Source: Leguminivora glycinivorella
Lineage: Eukaryota > Arthropoda > Insecta > Lepidoptera > Tortricidae
Direction of reading: 5' to 3'
NCBI RefSeq assembly: GCF_023078275.1
Contig: NC_062971.1
Location: 8,866,001-8,930,000, forward strand
Length of the DNA stretch: 64,000 nucleotides
Below, piece after piece: positions 34,321 through 44,868 of the stretch (position 1 is the stretch's first letter; every line of letters starts with the position of its first letter). A model generated the notes under the pieces. It saw only the letters and a list, made by a program, of their open reading frames with translations, had not been told where the DNA came from and ran no database searches. The position numbers were made by a program, and so were the translations under genes.

Positions 34321-34586
34321 ACTTTCATAAAATATGCTCTATGGATAATCTCATAGAAAAAAGTTAAAACCACTTTGCTTGGAATATGGTTGTTTTTTGT
34401 AGAGTTAAGTGTTTGCAGAATAGTGCAGTGCATAAAGAGTGTATAAAGTAATTTATTTTCAGATAGGGTGTAAATTGTGTAACCAGCAAAAAATTGTCTT
34501 TAGCCATCACGGAATTATTGTTTGCAGACATTTAAGAGGCACGCGCATATTGCGCACATGACATTAAATATAAGGGCTACACCGAT

Positions 34587-34739
34587 CATATCGTCACTAC
34601 TTTGAAAACATCTCGTATCTCACGCTGCTCCTCAAAGTCAAAACGCAGTAAGTCTATGTGCATTCCATACATACTTACTACAATTTTCTTTTCATTGACA
34701 GACGAAGATACAAGTTTTTTTAAAAGTAGTGACGATATG
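34587..34739. repeat. TIR MITE, 153 bp
   Basis: CATATCGTCACTACTTTGAAAA at the left is mirrored by TTTTAAAAGTAGTGACGATATG at the right, with an inner CTCGTATCT/AGATACAAG pairing. No transposase. Family not assigned. Confidence 0.72.
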
Positions 34740-34819
34740 TTACAATGTAGCCTTTGTTATTTAAACATACTTACTTCATTGTTTTTTGTATATAATTATT
34801 ATTTATTTAATAGTATCTA

Positions 34820-35066
34820 TCCATACTAATATTATAAATGGGAAAGTGTCTGTTTGTTTGTCCGTCTTTCAGGGCAAAACGGAGCGACGAATTGACGTGA
34901 TTTTTGTAAAGTGGGGGCTGACATTTTTTTTCATTCCAACCCCAACGTGTGAAGTGGAGATAGTTAAAGGGTCGGAGAGTGACATAGGCTACTTTTTGTT
35001 TCTTTCTAAGGCATAGGCTACTTTTTGTTTCTTTCTAAGGCAAGCGAAGCCGCGGGCAAAATCTAG
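34820..35066 (+). mobile_element. Non-autonomous Helitron with internal insert
   Basis: Starts TCCATACTAATATT after an A and ends GCGAAGCCGCGGGCAAAATCTAG. Two oddities are visible. A ~50-bp block at 34908-34955 (AAGTGGGGGCTGACATTTTTTTTC...CCAACGTGTG) matches the interior of the GGTTCCGTA repeat family (29818-29865). A GGCTACTTTTTGTTTCTTTCTAAGGCA block is duplicated at 34987-35043. Confidence 0.8.
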
Positions 35067-35297
35067 GATATTATAAATGGGTAAGTGTGTGTGTCTGTTT
35101 GTTTGTCCGTCTTTCACGGCAAACCGAGCGATGAATTGATGTTATTTTTAAGTAGAGACAGTTGTAGGAATGGAGAGTGACATGCTACTTTTTGTCTCTT
35201 TCCAAACCCCCACTTCCCTAAAATGTCGGATGGACGTTAGTATGGGTATTCCGTAATTTTCGAATTTAACGCGAGCAGAGCCGCGGGCAAAAGCTAG
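35067..35297 (+). mobile_element. Second Helitron, head-to-tail with the first
   Basis: It begins directly after the CTAG of the preceding copy with GATATTATAAATGGG, missing the first bases of the family start. It ends CAGAGCCGCGGGCAAAAGCTAG followed by T. The pair forms a tandem arrangement. Confidence 0.78.
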
Positions 35298-35515
35298 TAT
35301 TAAATAAATGTAAAAATAAGAGTAACTCAAAAACACCTCTTAATTATTTTCATTGGTGCTCCATGCATGTGAACCAAATTAATAAATTTAATTTAATTTA
35401 ATCAAATTTTAATGTAATATAATGATATGATATGGATTTTAAGTGTCCGAAATATTTTTTAAATTATTAAGTAAATTATAACACTAATGAACTTATTTGT
35501 TATATTATTGTATTA

Positions 35516-35620
35516 TACAGAGTGGGGCCTGTAACAAAGGCGAAGAATTGAACTGTAGGCTATTCTCCTTATACTGATCAACATTTGTTCAGTGACTTTT
35601 AAAAATTATGAAGTCTTTAA
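35516..35620 (+). repeat. GGGGCCTGTAAC repeat, left copy
   Basis: About 100 bp (GAGTGGGGCCTGTAACAAAGG ... TATTCTCCTTATACTGATC ... GACTTTTAAAAAT) is repeated in reverse at 38760-38879 with only a few differences. The type is unknown. Confidence 0.72.
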
Positions 35621-35639
35621 ATGTTTAATTTTTCATCGG

Positions 35640-36603
35640 TACATGTAAAACTAACTTAAAAATACTAATTAATATAATACTACTCTATTAAAACTAACAT
35701 GACTATAAAACTAAATTCTATTCACAAAACTCGTTCCGAGCCCTCTCAGATGCAAAGGTGCCCATCACACTCGATGCGTTCCCACGCTGAATTGCGATAG
35801 ACAGCCTTTGCATCAGAAAAGACCCGGAACGAGGGTCATGGCCTCTCTCGCTGATCCGCCGCCCCAATTCGATCAAAAAGGCTCTCCTCTCCGCACACCA
35901 ACACCCCGACGTCTCCACTGCCAACGGGACAAATAGATAGCGCGACAGCAGCGCCGAATATTTGTCGCGCTTCCGTGATGCTGCTAGTTCAGCCGCTGCT
36001 CCAGCAGTCCGGACTGTCCGGCCGATGTGCGAGGCGGCAAACGTGCTGACACACGTAGCGTCCCAGAGTAGGCACTTACCTTCTCCCACGGTACGAGTGT
36101 CAGCCCGTCTGGCCTTTTTCCATCGGACCGGCTGAGGCCTGGAGGTTCTAACATGCACGGCACATTTGCCGACACAAGTGCTCTCCTAATAATGTCATTA
36201 AGGGCATGGTGCCGTGGAAACCTCCCCATACACCGACAACAACTCAACGCATGATGGCCATTACTCTCCACCATAGAGCCGCAGATGCATTTATGAGATT
36301 CGCAAACATCGCAGCCCAGGCGAAGAGCGACAGCCACCCGCATTGAGTCGTTGTCGAGAAGAGTACCTATGTGCGGAGAGGGTAGTGCTTGTAGCCATGC
36401 ACCAGCTTCAGGCCTTGCAACAGCCAAAAGTCTCGCCTTATCTGCACCTACAGCATTTTCCAGCAGGCTATCAAAAACCCGTCTCACACCTATTTCATCC
36501 CACATCCGTTGTATGTGCGGTTTATCCGGCAACGATGTATTTGGGTTTAAAGTCTGCCAGGCCGCCACAGCATCAGACGCGAAAGGAATCGTGGCTCTGT
36601 CGT
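35640..36603 (-). mobile_element. R2-like element, 5'-truncated second copy
   Basis: The 3' UTR and endonuclease end of a second RLE-type element in the same orientation as the first. The aligned protein is only roughly half identical to the first by eye, so it is a different family. It is truncated at 36603, where Helitron-like sequence begins. Confidence 0.78.
35718..36603 (-). pseudogene. R2-like endonuclease-domain fragment with frameshift
   Basis: The upstream frame (36603-about 36080) carries AVAAWQTLNPN..., ARPEAGAWLQALPS, the C2HC knuckle CICGSMVESNGHHALSC and DGKRPDGLTLVPW. The downstream frame (about 36100-35718) resumes with LLWDATCVSTFAASH and ends RLSIAIQRGNASSVMGTF... A frameshift lies near 36085, inside the nuclease motif between RPDG and WDATC. 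It lacks the RT and finger domains and is non-functional. Confidence 0.82.
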
Positions 36604-38666
36604 CCTAGAGATTTCAAATTTGGCACGTAGGTGCCTTATATAGTGTAGAGGAGCACTAAGAAAGGATTTTTCAAAATTCACCTCCTAAGGGGGTCAAATG
36701 GGGGTTCAAAGTTTGTATGGGGAAACAAGATTAGTTTGACTATTTTATTCGAAACTTCACAGGAAGATTCCTTAAGACATATGACTGAATACATGTTTCA
36801 GGTTTTTTGAAAATTTAACCCCTAAAAGGGTGAAAAGGGGGTGATAAAGTCAAAAAGTCAATATGGGTATCGTTGTTATAGTTTATCGGGTCGCTGATCA
36901 CAATAAATACAACGTTTTTAAAATCTAACGAGGTGGAAGTGAAATACCTTCTCCCCTGTTGTGGTGCAATGGGGTTTAAATATCAAAAAATATATAAAAG
37001 AGGATATTGACTGACTGACTGACATATCAACGCACAGCCGAAACCGCTGGTCCTAGAGATGTCAAATGTGGCACGTCGTGTTTCAGGTTTTTTGAAAATC
37101 TAACCCCTAAAAGGGTGAAAAGGGGGCGCTAAAGTCAAAAAACGAATATGGGTATCGTTTTTATGGTTTATTGGGTCGCTGATCACGATAAATACAACGT
37201 TTTTAAAATCTAACGAAGCGGAAGTTAAATACCTTCTCCCCTGTTGTAGTGCAATGGGGTTTAAATATCAAAAAATATATAAAAGAAGAAACTGACTGAC
37301 TGACTAACTGACATAATATATCAACACACAGCCGAAACCACGGGTTCTAGAGATTTCAAATTTGGCACATAGGTTCCTTATATGGCGTAGAGGAGCACCA
37401 AGGAAGGATTTTTCAAAATTCTCTTCTTAAAAGGGTGAAATGGGGGTTCAAAGTTTGTATGGGGAAACAAGATTAGTTTGACTATTTTATTCGAAACGTC
37501 ATAGAAGCATTCCTAAAGACATATGACTAGATACATGTTTCAGGTTTTTTGAAAATTTGACCCCTAAAGGGGTGCAAAGGGGGTAAAGTCAAAAACACAA
37601 TATGGGTATCGTTCTTATGGTTTATCGGGTCGCTGAACACGATAAATACAACGAGGTGGAAAAGAAATTTTCTGCCCTGGTTGTTGTGCAATGGGGTTAA
37701 AATATGCAAAATAGCCATAAGTATAGGTTTAGTTTTTATCTTTACTTCTGGTTCAAGAGATTTCAAATTGACACGGAAGTTCCTTAGAGGACCACTAAGA
37801 AAGGATTTTTCAAAGTTCACCTCCTAGCATGATAATTTGACAGGGACAGAGACAGGTACAGGGACAGGAACGGGATAGGGATAGGGATAGGGATAGGGAT
37901 AGGGATAGGGATAGGGATAGGGATAGGGACAGGGACGGGGACAAGGATAGAGATAGGGACGGGGATAAGAATAGGGATTGGGGTCGGACTAATCGGTCGG
38001 CAATCGATATCTAGGCAGTGTAAAATGCAGGTGGCTCAGTGCGAAGGGATTAGTAAGTAGGCATCGGCGAGTATCCTGCATCCGTAATAACTATTACATT
38101 CAATGTGCTGTAAGAAGATCGTTGTTTGCTTGCCTTTTATATGTTTACGTTTGCAATAAGTATAAGAAAAATGGAAAAAATTGTAAGCGATAATACAAGG
38201 AAGTACTTTTTACCCTACCGACCATAGCGTCGAGATACTGGCTATGTGCGCTGTATGAAGTTTCCCCAGTATAAATACTTATATAGGTAAAATACAAACA
38301 TATTCGTACCTACCTACTAGCTACGCTGTGGTCGCTGTGTAACAATTCTACAATCATTGCAAGAATTTCTTTTAAACAATAGTAATATGTGTAAGGTACA
38401 GTCAGCCAAAAAAGTGGTTTACCACTTTTCGATCAATAGAGTCGAAAAGTGGTAAACCACTTTCTTGGCTGACCGTACAGCAAATAGATCAGTTACAATG
38501 GCCCTCCAGTCGAGAATTGCCCCGCTTTACCTTAATCGAAGTAATCGCGGACAGATGTACCTACAAAGAAACCTACGGATCCAAATTAAAATCTTATTAC
38601 TCGTATTTGTAAACGTTTCAATAAGAATACTTTTATTACGCGGGCGAAGCCGCGGGTAAAAGCTAG
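36604..38666 (+). mobile_element. Large Helitron-like element, copy A, tandem body units
   Basis: The 3' end reads GCGGGCGAAGCCGCGGGTAAAAGCTAG (CTAG at 38663-38666) followed by T, a Helitron-type terminus. The body holds about three and a half tandem units starting at TCCTAGAGAT.TCAAAT.TGGC: 36604-36983, 36984-37277, 37278-37705 and a partial 37730-37830. A GGGATA array (37874-37926) and an 800-bp segment shared with copy B (42098-43848, reverse orientation) follow. No Helitron 5' end is found, and the left side is the truncated R2-like copy. No Rep/helicase gene. Confidence 0.72.
38395..38478. repeat. Perfect hairpin inside Helitron-like copy A
   Basis: GGTACAGTCAGCCAA ... AGTGGTTTACCACTTTTCGA is mirrored by TCGAAAAGTGGTAAACCACT ... 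TTGGCTGACCGTAC. Copy B has only CCGGAT at the equivalent place, so about 60 bp of the hairpin was gained in A or lost in B. Confidence 0.75.
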
Positions 38667-38756
38667 TACAAAATAAATATTAGCTTCAATGTACGCCATA
38701 ATTGTTGTCATTGACGTTATCTGTCACACTTTAGACTTAACATAATTCTTTCAAGG

Positions 38757-38879
38757 GTGATAAAAATTAAAATACAAGTTATTTTTAAAAGTCGCCGAAC
38801 AAATGTGGATCAGTATAAGGAGAATAGCCTAGAGTTCAATTCTTCGCCTTTGTTACAGGCCCCACTCTGTAGATTTATT
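38757..38879 (-). repeat. GGGGCCTGTAAC repeat, right copy (inverted)
   Basis: Reverse complement of 35516-35620 at about 94% by eye, extending further into AT-rich sequence. Together the pair brackets the R2-like copy and Helitron-like copy A. Confidence 0.72.
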
Positions 38880-39069
38880 GCCCGTATAAGGCTTACACAC
38901 AGTGTAATGTTTTTACTAAGTTTATATTTGACTCTTTAATATTTCTGTATGGTATATTGCAATTTGCAAATTATGTATAAAAGTAGGTAGTGTAGGCGCA
39001 AGGCGTGGCATACGCAATCACGCATCAGTATAAGTACCTACGTACTGTTTTTACTTACTACAGTAATAA

Positions 39070-39639
39070 AAACCGGCCAAGAGCGTGTCGGGCCACGCTC
39101 AGTGTAGGGTTCCGTAGTTTTCCGTATTTTTCTCAAAAACTACTAAACCTATCAAGTTCAAAACAATTTTCCTAGAAAGCCTTTATAAAGTTCTACTTTT
39201 GTGATTTTTTTCATATTTTTTAAACATATGGTTCAAAAGTTAGAGGGGGGGGACGCACTTTTTTTTCCTTTAGGAGCGATTATTTCCGAAACTATTAATA
39301 TTATCAAAAAACGATCTTAGTAAACCCTTATTCATTTTTAAATACCTATCCAACAATATATCACACGTTGGGGTTGGAATGAAAAAAAATATCAGCCCCC
39401 ACTTTACATGTAGGGGGGGTACCCTAATAAAACTTTTTTTTCCATTTTTTATTTTTGCACTTTGTTAGCGTGATTGATATACATATTGGTACCAAATTTC
39501 AGCTTTCTAGTGCTAACGGTTACTGAGATTATCCGCGGACGGACGGACGGACGGACGGACGGACGGACGGACGGACGGACGGACAGACAGACATGGCGAA
39601 ACTATAAGGGTTCCTAGTTGACTACGGAACCCTAAAAAG
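39070..39639 (-). repeat. GGTTCCGTA-family repeat, minus copy
   Basis: Reverse complement of the element at 29602-30160 over its full length, including CCGGCC.AGAGCGTGTCGGGCC, the CCAACGTGTGATATATTGTTG block and a GGAC microsatellite at 39538-39590. Confidence 0.8.
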
Positions 39640-39704
39640 TCACTAGATCATTTTAACATTTTAACGATAGATCTCACAGTTCACTAGAACATAAATGGTG
39701 ATCA

Positions 39705-39932
39705 TCCATACTAGTATTATCAATGGGAAAGTGTGTGTGTCTGTTTGTTTGTCCGTCGTTCACGGGAAAATTAAGCGCCGAATTGACGTGATTTTTAAAG
39801 TGGAGATAGTTGAAGGGATGGAGAATGAACTTTTTGTCTCTTTCTAACCCCCCACTTACCTAAAATGGGGGTGGAAGTTTGTATGGAGCAATTTTCGAAT
39901 TTAACGAGAGTGAAGCCGTGGGCATAAGCTAG
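39705..39932 (+). mobile_element. Non-autonomous Helitron
   Basis: Starts TCCATACTAGTATTATCAATGG after an A and ends GTGAAGCCGTGGGCATAAGCTAG before T. The 3' hairpin has decayed (GAGTGAAGCCGTG). Confidence 0.78.
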
Positions 39933-40208
39933 TCTTTAATAAAGGTGACACAGCTTACATCGGCATACAAAAATAGCTGACAAAATAACATCTATTTTCT
40001 GATGGCTATATATTATACCGAAGGCATTAAAGGGCTGAGCATGTAGGGACCGCTAACTTTGAGGCACGTGCAACTTTACTGCCTCTGCCAGATATACCAG
40101 AGCGGCAAAACTGATCAGAAATATCTGAACAAAGCTTAATTAATAATACATTAAAGTAAGTCTGATTTTCTGAAACCTTCAATAATTACGTTCTTAATTG
40201 ACAAAATG

Positions 40209-41292
40209 TAAGGTAACGGACCCAATCATGGACAGTTTAAGGAAAATTTTCGCCTGTTTTTGATATTTCACTCATAAATGTAAAAATTCTACCGCTAAGC
40301 GTGTTAAATCTTGAGTGTCCTATCCTTCTTTTACATTTCAAGCGTATTGCAGAATGGATACTCCTAATAGTTTCTTCATACTTAACAAATTAAAACTAGG
40401 TGTTTTTTCTCCAATTATGGACGGCAGTTCTCCAGTAATGGATCCCCCATTATGGACAGTGAAATAAGTTTAAAATTTTACTTTTAAAGCCAACTGATAC
40501 TTAATGAGTCAATTTTATATACCATAAATACAATTAGTTTGAGTTATTTTAACATAGGATTGTTTCTTGTAAATTTTGTTTTTGTAAATTGTTCCTTGTC
40601 CATCATAGGAGGTAGGCAGTTTTTCGGTTCCAGTAATGGACACTCGCAAAATAACGCCATTTCTTTATATCTTTGGAGCAACAAACTAGTTTAAGAGTTT
40701 TGAATGATTCACGGTTATTTTCATTAGACTTATATTGACCGGGATATAGACCGTGATTACCTTTTTGATTTTTGTCGAGCTCCCGATATTTCGACGCAGT
40801 TGCATGCATCATGATCACGGAAAACTCTGAGTTTGAGTTTTCCGTGATCATGATGCATGCAACTGCGTCGAAATATCGGGAGCTCGACAAAAATCAAAAA
40901 GGTAATCACGGTCTATATCCCGGTCAATATAAGTCTAACAAACTAGTTTGTTTTATACCTTATCTCATGCTTAATGCAGTAAGTAAAACGCATTCAAGTT
41001 TACACCGAGTATTATTTTTGTATTATTTTATACATGAACTCAACTCTCTTAGCAACATTACTAAGAATTCGTCTTGATATTTTTTTCAGTAAACTGATGA
41101 ATTTTATCTTGTCGCCAAATCCTTCAGAAATAACCGAATTAATTGAAACTTCAAAATGAAACAGCTCTACAACTCTAGTTTATGGTACATGGCCGTCAGT
41201 TTTTAGAAACTAATTTTAGATACTTATTTTTAAGGATTTGTGTTTTTTTGTCCATAATGGCATCACCGTCCATTATGGGCTATTTCACCTTA
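40209..41292. mobile_element. TIR element with repeated CCATTATGGAC motifs
   Basis: The ends TAAGGTAACGGACCCAATCATGGAC and, in reverse, TAAGGTGAAATAGCCCATAATGGAC form imperfect terminal inverted repeats. The interior carries at least eight versions of an AT.ATGGAC motif (near 40227, 40413, 40436, 40450, 40600, 40632) with reverse copies near 41251 and 41269. A palindromic insert lies at 40693-40936. No transposase frame. A second element of similar design is at 47474-47828. Confidence 0.6.
40724..40938. repeat. Near-perfect palindrome, ~215 bp
   Basis: TTAGACTTATATTGACCGGG at the left is mirrored by CCCGGTCAATATAAGTCTAA at the right. The arms of ~105 bp meet at about 40831 with a loop of a few bases (TGAGTTTGA). 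The insert 40693-40936 is bracketed by the 13-bp direct repeat AACAAACTAGTTT (40680-40692 and 40937-40949), a plausible target duplication. Confidence 0.85.
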
Positions 41293-42097
41293 TCAATAAA
41301 TTACACATTAAGTAAGACAAAGTTATTTATAAGTGGTAATACGTATATACATAGACAAGACAAACAAAGAGTGTAAGTACCTACTTTACTTAGTAAAGGA
41401 TACAAAAAATATGTATGGATATAGTCGCCATGGAACATCTTATTAATATTACATTTCCTTCATGGTTTAAAAGTTCGACGTGGAGATTAAAATTTTAAAG
41501 CCTAATAAGTGATTACTTTTCGTAAATATTCATGAAAATGTTCTTTTACATATTTTTAATAAACTCTATAATTCAACAGCTACCGCTATATCCGCTAACT
41601 CTCTGTTTATTGATTAATGATTATTCTTAATTAATTGTATTTTTATATTTTCTTTGATTTTATTTTAATTCTTCAATTTTATTAGTTTTTATTCCACCAT
41701 TTTAAATTCTTTCAGTGGGGGATACCCATGAATATTCTTTTTTCTAATTTTAAATTAGTATTTCTTACAAATGATTAATAAAACGATCTACTCGTAAGCT
41801 GCGTTTGGTCAGACACACAGACTGACTACGGAAACCTAAAAAAATTGATTAAATAATCATAAATTATTATTTATTATGCGTTTGTACCAACGCCAATAGA
41901 ACAAATAAGTAGGCGTATGGGCATACTCCGCACCATATTTATAAACTATTTTTATTTCAATACATTTAATATTTAAGTCAGGAACAGCAATTAGGTATTG
42001 CCAGCACACATTTTAAAATATTTCTCATGTAAGTACATTACATTCACATTCCTATTATGTACCTATAATTATACTCAACATTACCGTGTAATAATTA

Positions 42098-43848
42098 CTA
42101 GCTTTTACCCGCGGCTTCGCCCGCGTAATAAAAGTATTGTTATTGAAACGTTTACAAAAAATAAGATTTTCATTTGGATCCGTAGGTTTCTTTGTAGGTA
42201 CATCTGTCCGCGATTATTTCGATTAAGGTAAAGCGGGGCAATTCTCGACTGGGGGGCCATTGTAACTAATCTATTTGCTGTACGATCCGGTTTTGGCTGA
42301 CTGTACCTTACACATATTACTATTGTTTTTAAAGAAATTTTCGCAATGATTATAGAATTGTTACACAGCGACCACAACGTAGGTAGTAGGTACGAATATG
42401 TATGTATTTTACCTATATAAATATTTATACTGGGAAACTTCATACAACCCACATAGCCAGTATCTCGACGCTATGGTCGGTAGGGTAAAAAGTACTTCCT
42501 TGCATTATCCCTTACATTTTTTTCCATTTTGCTTATACTTATTACAAACGTAAACATATAAAAGGCAAGCAAAACAACGATCTTCTTACAGCACATTGTA
42601 ATAGTTATTACGGATGCAGGATACTCGCCGATGCCTACATACTAATCCCTTCCCACTGAGCCACCTGCATTTTACACTGCCTAGATATCGATTGCCGACC
42701 GATTATTTTGACCCCAATCCCTATCTTATCCCTATCTCTATCTTTGTCCCCATCTCCGCCCCTATCCCTATTCCGTCCCCGTCCCCTATTTCTATCCCTA
42801 TCCCTATCCCTATCCCTATCCCTATCCCTATCCCTATCCCTATCCCTATCCCTATCCCTATCCCTATCCCTATCCCTATCCCTATCCCTATCCCTATCCC
42901 TATCCCTATCCCTATCCCTATCCCTATCCCTATCCCTATCCCTATCCCTATCCCTATCCCTATCCCTATCCCTATCCCTATCCCTATCCCTATCCCTATC
43001 CCTATCCCCCTATCCCTATCCCTATCCCTATCCCTATCCCTATCCTATCCCTATCCCTATCCCTATCCCTATCCCTATCCCTATCCCTATCCCTATCCCT
43101 ATCCCTATCCCTATCCCTATCCCTATCCCTATCCCTATCCCTATCCCTATCCCTATCCCTATCCCTATCCCTATCCCTATCCCTATCCCTATCCCTATCC
43201 CTATCCCTATCCCTATCCCTATCCCTATCCCTATCCCTATCCCTATCCCTATCCCTATCCCTATCCCTATCCCTATCCCTATCCCTATCCCTATCCCTAT
43301 CCCTATCCCTATCCCTATCCCTATCCCTATCCCTATCCCTATCCCTATCCCTATCCCTATCCCTATCCCTATCCCTATCCCTATCCCTATCCCTATCCCT
43401 ATCCATTGCACCACAACAGGGGAGAAGGTATTTCACTTCCGCCTCGTTAGATTTTAAAAACGTTGTATTTATCGTGATCAGCGACCCGATAAACCATAAA
43501 AACGATACCCATATTGATTTTTTTACTTTATCGCCCCCTTTTCACCCTTTTAGGGGTTAAATTTTCAAAAAACCTGAAACACGTAGTCAGTCATATGTCT
43601 TAAGGAATCTTCCTGTGAAGTTTCGAATAAAATAGTCAAACTAATTTTGTTTCCCCATACAAACTTTGAACCCCCATTTGACCCCCTTAGGAGGTGAATT
43701 TTGGAAAATCCTTTCTTAGTGCTCCTCTACACTATATAAGGAATCTACGTGCCAAATTTGAAATCTCTAGGACCAGCGGTTTGGGCTGTGCGTTGATTTA
43801 AGTCAGTCAGTCAGTCACTCAGGACTTTGCCGTTTATATATATAGAAG
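42098..43848 (-). mobile_element. Large Helitron-like element, copy B
   Basis: Minus strand: starts TCTATATATATAAACGGC near 43848. One body unit follows (43405-43800, with GTGACTGACTGACTGAC and TCCTAGAGATTTCAAATTTGG), then the long CCCTAT array. It ends GCGAAGCCGCGGGTAAAAGCTAG at 42098 before T. It matches copy A over the 800-bp 3' portion and has no helicase gene. Confidence 0.75.
42790..43404. repeat. (CCCTAT)n array, ~100 units
   Basis: Hexamer array of about 615 bp, with two phase breaks: an extra CC near 43007-43012 and a missing C near 43043. Copy A has only about nine units at the same place, so this is an expansion inside copy B. Long Ile-Pro, Tyr-Pro, Leu-Ser and Asp-Arg frames through it are artefacts. 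Confidence 0.97.
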
Positions 43849-44868
43849 ATTAACCTAGATATGTATTATTCACTATAAAATATTGCGTTATTAAAGTCAT
43901 TAAATCTACGTTACATTTTAAGACCTACACATATGTGTACATATTATAATGCCATTACAACTTAGAATTTACGCCTAAGAAATATTGTTTTTCTGTCCAC
44001 TAAGCTTTATTAATCTTGTGTTCACTAGAGCGTCAAAATATATTATAGCTCTCTTATTCTATTGATAACTAGCGGTGTGGACTATAATGAGGAGATGATA
44101 GAAACTGTGTATGTAATAATTAATATCACATTTTCTTTATATATTTTTTCTTTACTACCAGTTTGTCTCTCTTTCTTTTTAGCTATTTTATATAATTAAT
44201 ATTAATAAATAAATAAAAATACTTTCAATTTGTAGACGTTAATAATCTCCATGACGATGACAAATCTCAAACCGATAGCATAAGTAGTTCTCAAGATATT
44301 TAGTAATGTGACAAACACACAGACAAACGGACAGAGCGGCATCATAGGGGTTCCTTTTGTACCTTTTTGGTACGGAACCCTAAAAAAGACGAGGGGAACG
44401 AGAAATGACCTGCACCGACTGACAGAAACATGCTGTTAACTAGGGCAACTGAAGAGAGGTCACAAGAAAAATAATTACTTGAATAAATAAATATTTCACT
44501 CACAATTTAAGTTAGTACCTGCCCACGTTTTTACAATTGAGTTTTAATAAGCTTGCCTGTTAGTTTACGTAATAAAGTTTACAATAAATATAGTTCCGTT
44601 CTGTGACCAGTGACCTTCTTTGAAAAGTCTGTACATAAAATTCTATTAAATGAACATAACATCCATCCCCGCGTCCGACCTCGTATGCGTCTTTTTCGTT
44701 AAAAGAAACAACATTACGATTTTTTACCAAATATCGATAATAATGTGTAAATGAAGAGAACAGGCATACCTACGAAAGAATTTTTGACTAAGCCGAAAAG
44801 AAAACTACCTAGGTAAATTATACAGTATTCAAGTGGTAAGTAAATTATAATTTATAATAGGTAACTAG
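43849..44868. other. Gene-free stretch with a repeat fragment
   Basis: AT-rich. At 44290-44395 a fragment ending GGTACGGAACCCTAAAAAAG is the end of a GGTTCCGTA-type repeat. Nothing else is recognised. Confidence 0.45.

Noticed and set aside
40603..41077. Two mirror-image frames starting MSSSRYFDAVACIM on opposite strands
   Set aside because: Identical N-termini on both strands are produced by the palindrome at 40724-40938, not by genes.
42790..43404. Telomeric repeat or internal telomere scar
   Set aside because: The insect telomere unit is TTAGG/CCTAA. The unit here is CCCTAT/ATAGGG and sits inside a Helitron-like element.
42614..43457. Long Ile-Pro, Leu-Ser, Tyr-Pro and Asp-Arg repeat proteins in several frames
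   Set aside because: All are direct translations of the CCCTAT hexamer array; length comes from the period being a multiple of three, with two phase breaks.
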